Positions 1 to 11,631 of a stretch of DNA of 64,000 bases are shown piece after piece. The stretch lies in contig KN832560.1 in NCBI GenBank assembly GCA_000827205.1, positions 1,441,244 to 1,505,243 on the forward strand, given 5' to 3'. Position 1 is the first letter of the stretch; each line of letters begins with the position of its first letter. The stretch is from Plicaturopsis crispa FD-325 SS-3. Its lineage: Eukaryota > Basidiomycota > Agaricomycetes > Amylocorticiales > Amylocorticiaceae. The notes under the pieces were generated by a model. It did no database searches and was not told the origin of the DNA. It was given only the letters and a program-made list of their open reading frames with translations. Position numbers and translations under genes: made by a program.

Positions 1-431
1 AACGCGTAGCGAATGTCCTCATTCACCTCGCAAGCAAACGACCTATCCAGAATCCAGCAAAGCTCTTCAGGTAGCAGTAGCTGCAAAGGATCAAACGGTG
101 GTCGTTTTTCCTGTTCTTCAATGATGGCGCCACTGTCAAGTCGTGGCTCTCCGATCTAGAGAGACCATGAACATCAACGTAGGCCTTCGATGGATAGCAC
201 AATCTGCACTCACCTCAAAGGCACTCATAGCATCCAGGAGGGTAAATCCATCCGTGAATATCATGCTACCCGGCTCCATATCTTGAAGGTCGGTGATCTC
301 AATGGCACTGACACTAGGCCCCAGAGCTGCTCCAGCTCACCTCCCGTAGCCTCTTCGAAGACGTCTGTGATATCGCGAAAATCGTCGCCCCCTGGCATAC
401 TGGCATTCGTATTGAAGTCCATGAAGTCCAT
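1..431 (-). CDS. NAA35: NatC N-acetyltransferase auxiliary subunit NAA35/Mak10, N-terminal part (runs off the left edge)
   Basis: Likely the ribosome-anchoring subunit of the NatC N-terminal acetyltransferase in the cytosol. Three exons fit in phase: 431-341, 281-214 and 155-27, with introns of about 60 nt. The joined protein reads FRDITDVFEEATG, then DMEPGSMIFTDGFTLLDAM, SAFEIGEPRLDSG, and later FDPLQLLLPEELCWILDRSF. These match the Mak10 signature (D-V/I-T-x-F, a glycine-acid block, AMSAIE, PxMDxG, the LLLP-x-E-x-CWI-x-D motif). A fourth exon should follow beyond a donor at position 26. It is divergent from the tryptophanyl-tRNA synthetase gene with 168 bp between the start codons, so the two probably share a promoter. 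The rest of the protein is outside the window. Confidence 0.82.
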
Positions 432-599
432 TGTGATTCCCCCAGATGAAGACGCGTCGAAAAACAGCCCAGTAAGACAAATCAAGCGTTGTTGTTTGAT
501 GAAGTTGGTGGTGAGGTGGTGGTAAGTGGTCAACCGATGACTTTTGCGCGCGTCGAAAAACCTTATAAACAGGACTTGCGCGGAGCCACCACCAACAAA

Positions 600-2036
600 A
601 TGCTCCGTCGCTATGCACAACGCCAATCTCGCCAAATTCTGCAATCACAGTCGCAGGTAATATGCAGGAGTGTCCTGAACGCAAGATATTACGCCAATGA
701 ATCGGTTCCCGCAGAACAGGACACGACGCGACCCCGCGTCATTTTCTCGGGAATACAGCCTACAGGGACACCCCATGTAAGTCCGCTAGTATCTACTTGC
801 AACAAAAAGCCTAACTTCAGTGAATTCTCAGCTAGGTAACTACCTGGGAGCCCTATCTAACTGGGTGAAATTGCAACAAACTGCCACCCCTCAGGATCAG
901 CTAATATTTTCGATCGTCGGATGGCACGCGTTAACTTTGCCTCAAGACCCAAAGGTGTTGCGGGCCTCGAGGACGGATATGCTGGCCGTGCTGTTAGCCA
1001 TTGGACTTAATCCCAAGCGGTCGATTATTTTCCATCAGGATCAGGTCAGTTCACCCTTCCAAGTGACGCGCCGTAAACGAGCTCACGAAGGTTTTCTGCC
1101 AGAATCTTCACCACACAGAACTGTCTTGGCTCTTGGGCTGCACCGCTCCGATGGGAAAGCTGCGCAGAATGACCACTTGGAAGGTAATCTGCATTTGCCC
1201 TCGAGTTTGCCGGTACTGATCGACATTGACAGTCGCGACTGGCAACCTCCCGCAACGCTAATGACGAGTCTGAAGTCAACGAGTCACTGCTGAACGTTGG
1301 ACTCTTTACTTATCCAGTCTTGCAAGCGGCAGACATTCTAGCATATAGGTACGTTTCAAATTACTGTCTCGGCGGGAAGGTCCTGATTCGCATCCAGAGC
1401 TACGCATGTCCCCGTCGGTGAGGACCAGCAACAGCATCTCGAACTGTCGCGCGACCTAGCGGATATATTTAACCGCACTTACAAGTCTTCGAGGCCACTA
1501 TTCCCTCTCCCCCAGCCCGTCATCAGTACGCACCTGAACGCGCTTGCCTCTCCCGCTCATCGTCTGACGACGCGTTCATTCCAGCGCCCTCGCGACGTAT
1601 ACTGTCCTTGCGCGACCCCACATCCAAGATGTCCAAGTCTGCGCCGGATGCAAACTCGCGTATTCTGCTCACCGACACCCCCGCGCAGATAAAATCGAAG
1701 GTCCGCTCGGCGGTCACGGACTCGGAGCCCAATATCTTCTACGATCCGGCGGCGCGCCCCGGGACGTCGAACCTGCTTACCATACTGGGCGCGTGTACGG
1801 ACACCGATCCTGCACAAGTGGCGAAGCGATACGAGGGCACACCCGGGCACGGCGCGCTCAAGGCTGACGTCGCGGATGCTGTCGAGGAACTCTTTAAGGG
1901 CCCGAGGGCGGAGTATATACGCCTGCGAGAGGAGAAGGCGTACTTGGACGAGGTGGCGAAGGACGGAGCAGAGAAGGCTAGCACGCTCTCTGAGGTCACT
2001 ATGCGCCAAGTTCGCTCCCGGGTTGGTCTGTCGTAA
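600..2036 (+). CDS. MSW1: Mitochondrial tryptophanyl-tRNA synthetase
   Basis: Charges mitochondrial tRNA-Trp. Six exons join in phase (600-776, 832-1044, 1103-1183, 1233-1348, 1398-1525, 1585-2036) to give 388 residues, normal for bacterial-type TrpRS. The class I signatures are present: a HIGH-like PHLGNY near residue 60 (split by intron 1), [48 protein letters not shown], and KMSKS just before the C-terminal helical part. The first residues are basic and rich in Arg, Gln and Ser ([13 protein letters not shown]), as expected for a mitochondrial targeting peptide. The family is the organellar/bacterial type and not the cytosolic one. Start chosen at the first ATG ahead of this leader. Confidence 0.92.
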
Positions 2037-3140
2037 AGCCTAAAGGTGCTGTATAGACTCTAGTCTTTCTATCATTATTCGGCTGTGTAGCTGATCGAAT
2101 CCAGGAGATTCGCCGTTGCTCGCGAGTCACCATAACTTTAAGATCTCGGTAGAATCCGAATGCAAGTACCAGAATCTACGTTCTATTTTGATTCTGGATA
2201 GCCCAAGCGAAGAAAGCCCACGCAACAAACTGAGGGTTGAGTCGATTGTTAGCATTCGGCAGATCGCGGTATCCCGTAAACTTCTAAAAATTCAAATGTT
2301 AATCGTGCCTGCCCTCGCCGCAAAATGACGCGCGGAGGCCCCCGAACGTACCCCGACGCGTTCCGCGTCGTCGCTCACAGCGCACTGACCGCCCGTGCGC
2401 GTCGCCGCCGCGTTCGAATCGGTTTGACCGTGGCGCGCACACCCATTTTTTGGCGCCCAGCCAGCGCACGACCTTTGGGACGACTGCAGCCATTTCACTG
2501 CTCAAACAAAAGTAGTCATCTGCTTCCGCTGTCTCTTAAAATGTAAACAAAATGTACAAGTAATGTGATTATTGATTAGAAACCACATTTACCACAAAAT
2601 ATTTGCAAAAAATAGTGAAACAAGTTCGCGAGCGACGTGTTAGACAGCGTACGGCGGGGCTAGAGGCGCGCTTGGGCAGCGTCGAAGATAGCCGTGGCCG
2701 TCGGCATCTTGTAAGGTATTCGGGGGTCATCGTGGAAATAGCAGTGTCCACCGGCGATAATCTCGCTCGGTTCCCTCTTGGGAACCGACTGGGAAGCGAC
2801 TGCTAACAATCGACTACACACTCCAACAAACTCTCTGAACTCTGAATTGTTCAACGCAGGCTCACGTCCATTTAACGTCCATTTCATGGGCGATCCCGCT
2901 CACCCGCCGCCGACGGAACTCGGGAATTGGGCGGAACCGGAGGTTTGCATGCGCCTACGGGTCTACGGATTTGCCCAATGCAAAGTTTTGCTTGCAGGGT
3001 CGCCACAATTACCGACAGAAGGGCTCGAGACTCGACCGTTTGCTGATAATAATATCTTTATGCCAGGGTCGTAGCGACATAGGATATTTAAGAGAGATGT
3101 CCTTACCGACCGAGACCTCTACCAACCAGCCTGCCCTTCT
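2037..3140. other. Intergenic, no gene seen
   Basis: About 1.1 kb between the end of the TrpRS gene and the GMC oxidoreductase start. Only short overlapping frames with no family signature occur. The last 60 bases include a TATA-like GATATTTAAG near 3083, about 55 bases before the GMC start codon, which may be its promoter. I see no repeat or RNA gene. Confidence 0.5.
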
Positions 3141-5216
3141 ATGTGGCCATTCTTGTCGACCGTTTTCCCAGAACTATCGCCGTCCGAGGTGGGTTCGGTC
3201 ACGCCCTTGCACGAGGGCAGTGAAGGGCAAGGCGTTTACGACTATATTGTCGTCGGAGGCGCGTGCTCTGGTTTTCGTCTGCTTCAGCCCTCCCTTATAT
3301 CAGGTGGTATGTCTAGGTGGCACAGGGGGGTCCGTTTTAGCAAGCCGACTGTCAGAGGACCCATCTGTTCGCGTGCTCCTCGTTGAACGCGGTGGGACTC
3401 ATGAGTCCTGGTCGTCTCGAATCCCTTTGCTCTCGTCCGACTTCAAGTCGTCGATATCTCCAGCCCTTAGAACCCCGTCGGAGCCGCTCGAGAACGTTGA
3501 TAACCGCAAGCTGGACATCATAACGACCCACGCATTAGGCGGCGCGTCTCGCGTCAACGCGCTGCTGTATACTCGCGGCGCCCCGTCCGAGTACAACAGG
3601 TGGAGCGAGCAAGGCCGAAAGGGTTGGAGTTACGAGGAGTTAAAGCCTTATTTCATGAAGTCAGAGAACACGCTCATGAAGCCTGTTCCCGAGCATCACG
3701 GCGTGAACGGTATGTGCGTCGTCTGAGTCTCATGGCTCATTATTTAACGACGCGCAGGGCCGTGGACGAACATATTGGTCAATCCATTTGAGCTTGCTAG
3801 CATGGCCAAGTACGCCACGGAGATTCATCATATGTTGCATTTACTGACCCCTTCAGACAGATGTGCAGAAGCGGTGGGCGCCCTAGGGATTCCTTTGGTC
3901 GACGACATCAACTCCCCAGCAGCTCCTGCGGTCGCTGTAGGCAAGGCGACATATACCATCGATGGTACAGGCCGTCGATGCTCTACATTCCACGCGTTTC
4001 TTCCGACAGAACTTGCAGTCGAACGAAGAGCCCGGCTTCATATATGCACCAACGCCGTTGTGTCGTCGGTCGAACTAGTTGAAGAAGCTGACGGGGCACA
4101 TCGGGCTGTCGGCATACAGTTCCAGTCTGTGAATGGATCAACAACGTTCTACGCGCGTGCGCGCAAAGAGATTGTTCTGTGCTGTGGCGCGATTGCAACG
4201 CCGAAGCTTCTTATGCTTAGGTGAGCACGTTTACAGGCTCGTGGGTGACTCTCTCTTGACGAGTTGCATCCTATATAGCGGAATCGGGCCCAAGAAGCAT
4301 CTCGAAGAGTATGGCATACCCGCGAAGAAAGACCTACCGGGCGTGGGTAGCCACCTGGTATGCCTCTCCAGTCTCCCCGTGCGTTCATCTACTCATGGTT
4401 CGTCAGCAAGATCATATAGCTGTCAGTACTATGTATCGCATTGCGGTGAACGACTCGTTCTTCGTATTGGAAAAGAGGCCGCTGCGCGGACTCTTAGAAG
4501 CCCTCAAATATCTCATATGGGGGAAGGGCCTGTTCCTCTGCCCAATCTCTCCTCTTCTCGTCTTTACGCGGTCCGCTCTCCTCGGCGACGACTTCCATGT
4601 GACGACGACGGATCATTCGGAACTCGATACCAGCCTTCCAAAAAATATTGCAGACATCGAGCTCATGCCCATGGCCTACAACACGTCCGATGTCTACCTG
4701 ACAGAGGAGCAAGGCGGAGATGGTATGTTCTCCTTCCTCGGCATTCTCCTCCAGCCGCGTTCGGAAGGCACCGTCCGCCTGTCGTCGACCGATCCACGCG
4801 CCACACCCAAGGTCGATCTCGGATACCTCAGCGATCCAGCCGACACCGCCGTCTTGCGCAAAATCGTCCTCCTCTCGAAACGCATCGCGGAGAAGATGCG
4901 CGAGAACGGGTACGCGATCGCGGACTTTGTCGTCCCTGCGAGCGAGAGTGATGCGGACCTCGACGCGTTCGCGCGGCAGTGGTCGCGGACCACGGCGCAT
5001 TACACGTCGACGTGCCGCATGGCGCCGGAGCACGGGGCGCCGGGAGAGAGTCCGGGGTGCTTGGACGACGAGCTGCGGGTGTGGGGTGTGAAGGGTCTGC
5101 GTGTCGCGGATGCGAGCGCGTTCCCGGACATCCTTGCCACGCATCTACAGGCGCCCGTGGTCATGGTCGCGGAGAAGTGTGCGGACATGATGAAGGCCGC
5201 GGCGAAACCGGCATAA
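3141..5216 (+). CDS. GMC (glucose-methanol-choline) family oxidoreductase
   Basis: FAD-dependent alcohol or sugar oxidase/dehydrogenase of the GMC superfamily (CAZy AA3), in wood-decay fungi often tied to H2O2 supply. Exons 3141-3258, 3317-3709, 3758-4220, 4279-4357 and 4407-5216 join in phase to 620 residues, a normal length. Features in order: FAD-binding VYDYIVVGGGTGGSVLASRL near residue 32; the ADP-binding VLLVERGG; the LGGASRVNALLYTRGAPSEYNRW block (GMC signature 1); GAIATPKLLMLSGIGP (signature 2); and C-terminal HYTSTCRMA, LRVADASAFP and ATHLQAPV with the conserved catalytic His. No signal peptide is obvious, so it may be intracellular. Intron 1 falls inside the dinucleotide-binding motif and seems to start with GC. 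The substrate cannot be told. Confidence 0.9.
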
Positions 5217-5683
5217 TGTCTGCTAATTGCATCACCCGAGCCTCAACGCGTCTATCAGTCAGAGGGCCTCGTATTATACCCTTCAATGTCAGTACCTTAT
5301 TCGTCGTCTTTGAGATGTTGGTGTATGCTCATCCTCTCTTATGTGGTATTAGGGTTGTATTGGTGGCGTTAATTATAATAGAAATACGCTGGCTACGTAT
5401 GACATGGATTTCATGTCCCTCGAGATCGACGAAGTAATCTACCCGACCCACCCGTACTCCGACGGCAGTTGCACCCAGACTGGAGACTACGACGGCCAAC
5501 CGTTCTGAATGCCCTGTTTCGCCACATTCCGCAGTCTTCTTTGCTGACCAATGGTGCGTATAAGCAATTGGAATGCCTCATCGGCGATAGCTGTGGGGTT
5601 GACCCACACTGCACCGTGCATATCATAGGCGGGTCTATGCGACACGTCTAGAGCTTCCTCCCATCCCCAAGTCATTCGCTACC
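5217..5683. other. Intergenic, promoter side of dehydrogenase gene
   Basis: About 470 bases between the GMC gene and the zinc-binding-dehydrogenase gene transcribed in the same direction. Only short frames without recognisable content. It should hold the GMC terminator and the next promoter, but I cannot pick out a clear element. Confidence 0.4.
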
Positions 5684-6955
5684 ATGTCTGTCCAGCAGAA
5701 AGCACTGTTGCTGCAAAGCAAGCAAGGCGAATTCGAGGTGGGGTCCCGAGACATTCCTAAACCTGGGCCCGGTGAACTTTTAGTTAAAGTCCAATCCGCT
5801 GCACTCAACCCGGTGGACTGGAAGATCCAGGCGTTCGGCTTGTTCTTCAATGAGTACCCTGTTGTGCTTGGTTCGGACGCAGCTGGTGAGGTTGAGGAAG
5901 TTGGAGAAGGCGTGACGGGATACAAGAAGGGCGATCGAGTGTGAGCATTGTCGTTGATTTTGCGGCGCGAGATATACTGAATTTTCGCGCGTGGAAAGTA
6001 TCCACCATGGCGAGTTCGACAGTAACTACTCGACTTTTCAGCAGTACACTCTAGTACCTGCGGAAGTTGCTGCTCAGGTGAATAGCATTCAGCAAATTGC
6101 TTACAGGGAGTCTCATTCATGCGTTCGGATTTAGCTCCCCGATAACATTTCGTTCGACCAAGGTGCTTCTGTTCCTCTGGCACTCAGTACTGCTGCCGTT
6201 GGTCTATACAACTCCAGGGCCAGTGGCATAGGGATTGGACTGGAGTATGCTTGGGAGACGAGCGGTCAGGGCAAGTATTCTGGCCAAGCTATCTTCATTG
6301 TCGGCGGATCCTCGTCAGTAGGCCAATTTGGTGAGACCTCTTGACAAATTGTCCATTCATTGCACCTCATCCGCACTATAGCTATACAACTTGCTAAACT
6401 CTCTGGATTCTCCTCCATCATAACGACGGCGGCCCCCAAGCATGTCCCTCTTCTGACCCTCCTGGGTGCCACCGACGTTATCGACCGCCACCTCCCGGTT
6501 GCGGATGTTGTAGCTTCCGTCACCAAAATCGCAGGCGGACCTGTTCAGGTCGTCTTCGACTCAATCACGTCCGCAGAGAGCCAGAAATACATCTACGACG
6601 TTGTGGCTCCCTCGGGAAGTATCGCGACGGTCTCGCCAACAAAAACTGTGCAGCAGGAAGGAAGCAGCGTCTTCGAGGCGAATATTTGGGGAAGCGTACA
6701 GCAAGCCACGGGGAGGAAAATGGGTGTGAGCTTGTTTAGACGCCTGGGTGCGCTGTTGAGCGAGGGCGCGATTAAGGTAGGGTTCAGCGATCGTCCGTGT
6801 AGCCGTCTCACTGATTCCTCGCGGATTTCCGATAGCCCAACAAAGTCGAGGTACTTCCAGACGGCTTGCAGGGCATTCCGTCTGGACTGGCAAGAATCAA
6901 GGCAGGGAAAGTCAGCGGACAGAAACTGGTTGCCCGGCCCCAAGAAACAGTTTGA
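5684..6955 (+). CDS. Zinc-binding-dehydrogenase family protein (enoyl reductase type), copy 1 of 3
   Basis: Medium-chain dehydrogenase/reductase of the fungal group often annotated as zinc-binding alcohol dehydrogenase or trans-enoyl reductase; NADPH-dependent reduction is likely and the substrate unknown. Five exons (5684-5940, 5999-6077, 6135-6330, 6382-6776, 6836-6955) join in phase to 348 residues. Seen: GROES-like N-terminal fold with GELLVKVQSAALNPVDWKIQ and VLGSDAAGEVEEVGEGV; then the Rossmann part with AIFIVGGSSSVGQFAIQLAK (nucleotide-binding glycine run), and DVVAPSGSIATV. Catalytic-zinc ligands of true alcohol dehydrogenases are not evident, which fits the enoyl-reductase branch. 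Closely related copies lie at 43006-44265 and at the right edge. Confidence 0.88.
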
Positions 6956-7330
6956 TTGTTGAAGGACATGCAACCAATCGTAAGGCCGATGCAGCTCTGG
7001 CGACTTGGAAAGGCATCCGAGATGGCGAACAGAGCACAGGAGAGTAGACCGCGAGCAGTGGAGTACTTTCAGGACCGGGATTCTGTATCGCTCCATGCTG
7101 CTCTGTTACGGTATGACTTGTACAAGTCATTTGCTCGTGGTGGTGATATCGTCGAAATTTTAATGAATACCTGAGCATGCTAGCTAGCGCTCCTTTGCCT
7201 GCTCTGATCAGCACTCCGTCCACCGCGCAAGGGGAAGAAAAGACATGAGTATTGATACAGTGACATTGCATTATAATGAGATGTAAATGAGTTGTATAGA
7301 TAAGAGATGGAGGGGGGTTTAGTGTATGCC
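6956..7330. other. Convergent intergenic region
   Basis: About 375 bases between the stop of the dehydrogenase (+) and the stop of SUV3 (-). It presumably carries the two 3' untranslated regions. No gene or repeat seen. Confidence 0.4.
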
Positions 7331-9803
7331 TCAATTCGCCCACGACGGCGACGGCGCGGTTTTGTGGTGTTTCGGATAGGAGGCACCTGGCCGATGCTCT
7401 TCGGCCTCCTTCTTCATTCTGTAGTCTCTCTTCGACACCCAGCTTATCTTTCCGTCCGCATCCCTCCGCTGCCGCACAGCCTGCACCTCCCTGTGGGAGA
7501 AGCGGGGCGTCTTTCCCCAAGCTATACCCTGCAAACACCAATCCAGCGCTTTCTCCGTACGCGCCTTGATGTCGTGCACATGCTCGTTGTCCGGGAACGA
7601 CAAGGGGCTACGCTGCCCCAGCCACATATAAAGCACGATGGTCTTGTGCAGGAGCTCCAGACCACCCAAGGTCTCGTGCGATGACTGTGTCCAGGTATCG
7701 TCCACCATGCCTTTCTCAACGTCCTCGAGGGTCTCCATCATACCGGTCGTGGTGAGGAACCGCGACAGATCGACCGTCGTGTCATTGACATAGGTCCTCA
7801 TGAGCTTTGCAACATACTGCAGGTAGTTCGTGTCCTGCCACGGGATCGGCGCCTGCAGAAGTATGCTACGCTCCCGCGGTAAGAGATTTCCCAGGGTGTC
7901 GATAAATCTGCTTCGGATGTTCATCTTCGACGATTCGGCGCATCGGTAGATACTCCGTACATGGGCTGTATACAGTTGGGCGTCGAGTAGCAGCTGCGTT
8001 CGCACCGGAGGATCCAGGAAATCGAAGAGTTTTTCTAGGCTGTCGAAACCGACCCGGGCAGCTGGGAGGCCGCCAGCGGGTTCGGCTAGTGCGGCACGCA
8101 GGATAGGGAGGTCCTTGGGCTCCAACGTCGTGACGTATCCACCTGAGGCATCGTCTCCGTGCAGACCATAGCGTCCTGCACGGCCAGCAATTTGCTTGAT
8201 TTGCGCGTTTGAGATGACTGTTTCCTCGTAGCCATTCCATTTGTGCACCGAGTCAAAGACGACGCGCTTGATTTTCCTGAAGACACAATGTCAGTCTCTG
8301 TCACATTGCGAAACGATTGATATGCACTTACAAGTTGAGGCCCATTCCAATAGCGTCACTGCCGATCATAACGTCGTAGCCACTGTCTGGATCGTTGAAC
8401 AACGCCGCCTGCTCGCTTCGGATTTCCGGGGGCAGGCGTCCGTAGGCAACGGCGCAGCGCAAGCCTGTCAGCTCTTCCACCTTCTTCTTCAATCTGAAGA
8501 TGCCGCTACGCGAGAACGTCACGATACAGTCCCCTTTCCGCACCTGGGAAAGTTGGCCGTTCAGACTTTGGTCTTGCACGGTCAAGGGGGTAAGGCGCTG
8601 ATAGCGATTGACGATAACCTCGTCTCCTGTTTCCTCCATCATCGCTTGAACGAGAGGGACGGCGGCCTCTTCGCCACAAAGATGGATCTCCTTGGCGGAG
8701 AGACCGAGTATCGCCTGCGTCCACGCGAAGCCCCGCTCAGGATCAGCTAGGAGCTGCACCTCATCCACGACGGCGACATCAAACATTGTGCCCAGAGGGA
8801 TCATCTCGACCGTGCAGCTGAGCATGCTGTTTTCCGACACTATCTTCGTCTCCTCGCCCGTTAACATGTTGCACTCGCGCGCGTACTTCGGATTGCCCCG
8901 CTTCTGTATAGTAGGCTGCTTGCTGGTCGGCCCGACGTCGATATTGCTGTCCGTATCTGGCTCGGCGTCTGCCTCGGGGTCGACGCCGAGCGGCACAATT
9001 TGGCCGAAATTCAGGCGCTCCCAGATCTCGTGGGCGAGCAGTCGCAACGGACCCGCGTATACACCAGACTCCGCTGCCGCAAGTGCTCGTAGCGCCATAT
9101 GTGTCTTGCCGCTGTTCGTGGGCCCCACGTGCATGATGATCTTGCGCTTCATAGAGCGAGCGCGCGGGTACGCGTCGGCAGGGAACGACAGGTCTGTGAT
9201 GGCGGAAAGCCGGCGGATACGGTCCAGAGACGCAGCACTCACGTTCGCGTCGAGAATGAGTGCTGAATCGGACGTATATGCCCATCTGAAGAGGATGCTG
9301 GTGTAAACGCGATCCATGTGGGTCGAAGCAATGCTACTGGACAACGCGTCCGTGAATCTGCCCAAGTTGTACCATTCGAAGGCATCAGGTCGGGAAAGGA
9401 GTCCCGACGCTCCAGCCTCGACTTGTTCAACGTAGACTTTGAGCAGTCGAGGAATGTCGTCCTCCGCAATGCCGAAGCCTTTCAAGCGTCGATGAAGGAG
9501 TTGTGAACGAGACCACTTGGCCACATTGGCGGTAAAGAAGTCTATGACCTGCTGGCGTCCAGCGGTCACATCAGGTAGAGATACTCGGTGCTCTTCTGGA
9601 AAGCCGGGATGAAATGGAGCCCCTGATCGTTTGTATAGCGCAGAGGGTTTCCCGGTAGGCGAATATGTTCGCTTTTTTGAGGAAGTGCCGCGTGAACGTC
9701 GAATGTCGAGCTGAACTCCTCCCTTGAATAGGGCTTGGAAGTTATCCGACTGGAACACCGAGCGCCGACATCGCGTATAGAGAGTAAGAGCGGTGCGTTG
9801 CAT
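7331..9803 (-). CDS. SUV3: Mitochondrial ATP-dependent RNA helicase SUV3
   Basis: Helicase of the mitochondrial RNA degradosome, working with the exoribonuclease Dss1 in yeast. Two exons, 9803-8332 and 8276-7331, with a 55-nt intron, give about 805 residues. Motifs: a basic Ser/Arg leader MQRTALTLYTRCRRSVF (mitochondrial import); motif I GPTNSGKTH; YAGPLRLLAHEI (Ia); motif II DEVQLL; the Suv3-type GSDAIGMGLNL (V), split by the intron; and QIAGRAGRYG (VI). A C-terminal Suv3 domain follows (LLLDAQLYTAHVRSIYRCAE). A short acidic insert (PEADAEPDTDSNID) lies between motifs Ia and II. It is divergent from mS33 with 530 bp between starts. The first ATG at 9803 is used; the frame is open a little further upstream without an ATG. 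Confidence 0.95.
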
Positions 9804-10333
9804 TATTGGCAAAGCTTGTGCATCCTAGATCGCGCGTTCAGTGGTGTGGGTCTGAGACGGTGCCCCAGCATAACTCACAGCATTGGGTTGCAAGCTTCTA
9901 CAAGGTTCCCAGAGAGCAATTCGCCCTGCGCACGTCTGTTGCTCTATATGAGAGATGATACCCGTCAGTCAAACTTCGCGACACGAATGAACATACAGCA
10001 ACTCGCTTGGACGTATGTATCCGAAAGCCGTTCCTGTCCGTCGTCCGTGGTGGCGCAATCGAGGCCGGGCTCAAACGACGCGCTGGACTTCCCGGTTACC
10101 GTCCGTCAGCGTATGTCTATGCTACTAAACAAAGGCGACGGGATCCAGGTGAAGTCGTACAAGAAGACAAGGGACCAGGAGGAGGTCCTGAAAATTGTGG
10201 CTGGCCCGTTGTCGGATCGGAAGGGTCCGAACCACTTTCGCGCCTCGAATATCTGCTCTTTCAATTTGCCTTGTCAACACTACGCGGCACACACTATTCC
10301 TAGGGTTTTGCCAGCCCTATCCAACGACTCGAC
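9804..10333. promoter_or_regulatory. Divergent promoter between SUV3 and mS33
   Basis: 530 bases between the start codons of two nuclear genes for mitochondrial gene expression. An ATTGG at 9882-9886 (CCAAT on the minus strand) lies about 80 bases upstream of the SUV3 start, the usual distance of an Hap/NF-Y site. A plus-strand frame of over 100 codons (start 9987) crosses the right half, but has no family signature and is more likely leader sequence. Shared regulation is inferred. Confidence 0.4.
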
Positions 10334-10704
10334 ATGGCGAGCGTTGTTGCCTCACGACTCCTGTCTCTGACAAAATTGCGCTCGGAGGTATTCCAAACCG
10401 CGTTCAACCCGACGTCGCAGCGAACTGGCGCAAAATACCTGCGCGCGCGCCTGCGCGGACCGTCCATGGTCAAATACTACCCGGAGGAGGTCAACGTTGC
10501 GAAGATGAAGCGGATGTTCAAGGATGCGGGGCTTATTGACTTCAAGGAGGCGCAGCGGCTGGAGGACATCAAAGATAGGCGTGTCCGCGGCAAGGTCAAG
10601 CCCAAGAAGGCGAAGACGAAGGGTGCGCACCCACTTTCCTTTCTCTTTTCGCGGTTATTGACATTTTTGCAGCGGACAGCAGGAGGACGGCCCGGAAGCG
10701 GTAG
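10334..10704 (+). CDS. RSM27: Mitochondrial small-subunit ribosomal protein mS33 (Rsm27)
   Basis: Component of the mitoribosomal small subunit. Exon 1 10334-10622 and exon 2 10673-10704 join in phase to about 106 residues, normal for the family. Signature parts: LRSEVFQTAFNPTSQRTGAK, LRARLRGPSMVKYYPEEVN, and a C-terminal stretch LEDIKDRRVRGKVKPKKAK ending in basic ADSRRTARKR. The second exon encodes only the last dozen residues. It is convergent with the next gene, 54 bases away, so their 3' ends probably overlap. Confidence 0.88.
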
Positions 10705-10758
10705 AGCGTTCTGTGTATTGTCATGGGCTATCTATCATACAGCTTTTTTGTTTTGCTT

Positions 10759-11445
10759 TCAACATGTGTCTCGCATCCCGTCAGGGTCCATTGTTACCCC
10801 GCTCAGCGCGCCCAGCTCTTCTAGCGTTCTGCTAAACAAGTCATCAAGTGCCTGTTGCTCCCCCTCGCCTTCTTCATCTACTATTCCGGCGAGCCATTCT
10901 TCCAGACTCGATGTCCCGCCTACGAGGAGGCTACGCAAACGCGTGCGCTCCGTCTGGTTCAGAGGTGTCGAATGCACCGGCTTCGAGAACTCTTCTGCAG
11001 GAATGATGAGGTCGACACCGGCGCGAAGACTCGGGTCCCATACCCTCGCCTGCAGAACGGTAAGCCAGGCGTTGTCGAGGTCGTCGAGCCATTCCAGCAG
11101 TTCAGGGATGTCTTCGGCAACGGGTGGGTAGCCGCAAATGCAGCTCATGGTCTCCCCTGTGAACCGCAGGAGAAACGTTGTTCTCAGCGACGTCGACGGG
11201 TCGATTGGGGGTATCTGGAGAATTAAGGATAGCACTTCTCGGGTTGCGGCGAGGTATGAGGTAAGTGTTGGGATGTTAAGGGGGGTGTCTGGCGCGGTAG
11301 AAGTGGACGACTGCGGGACTGTGCGCTTTTTGTAGGCGCGCGTTATAGCGAGGAAACGGTTGTCGAGGTATTCGATAAGTCTGCGTTCTTGCCTAGGCGA
11401 AAGTGCTGAGACTGTGGATTGCGGGGATGTTTCGGCGTCGGACAT
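10759..11445 (-). CDS. Uncharacterised protein, about 228 residues
   Basis: Single open frame of 228 residues starting at MSDAETSP. I do not recognise a named domain. Visible features: a short low-complexity N-terminus, helical Leu-rich stretches (LIEYLDNRFLAITRAYKKR, LAATREVLSLILQIPP), LLEWLDDLDNAWLTVLQARVW in the middle, an acidic run EEGEGEQQALDD near the C-terminus, and no signal peptide or membrane span. The pattern of conserved-looking helices suggests a soluble intracellular protein. The frame is open 21 bases further upstream without an ATG. Convergent with mS33. Confidence 0.7.
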   Translation of the reverse strand: MSDAETSPQSTVSALSPRQERRLIEYLDNRFLAITRAYKKRTVPQSSTSTAPDTPLNIPTLTSYLAATREVLSLILQIPPIDPSTSLRTTFLLRFTGETMSCICGYPPVAEDIPELLEWLDDLDNAWLTVLQARVWDPSLRAGVDLIIPAEEFSKPVHSTPLNQTERTRLRSLLVGGTSSLEEWLAGIVDEEGEGEQQALDDLFSRTLEELGALSGVTMDPDGMRDTC

Positions 11446-11631
11446 GGCGGTTAGCGGTGAAGTCACTGCTGTAAACCGCGGGCGACTTGCACATTCCTTC
11501 TTCGACTCGAACCACCACTACGATTTCTGTTCGACTGTAGGCTACCGTTCCTCTACCGCTGGCTGTGCCGCTGGAACTACTAGGATCACTGTCTACACGT
11601 CTCTGTACACTACCAAAACCTATACCCAAAC

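Noticed and set aside
2405-2430. GTTCGAATC resembling a tRNA B box
   Set aside because: No A box or cloverleaf can be drawn around it.
4494-5144. 216-codon minus-strand frame rich in Arg
   Set aside because: Shadow of the last exon of the GMC oxidoreductase.
9987-10370. Plus-strand frame upstream of mS33 with MNIQQLAWTYVSESRS
   Set aside because: It lacks any family signature and overlaps the mS33 start in another frame; more likely leader or promoter sequence.
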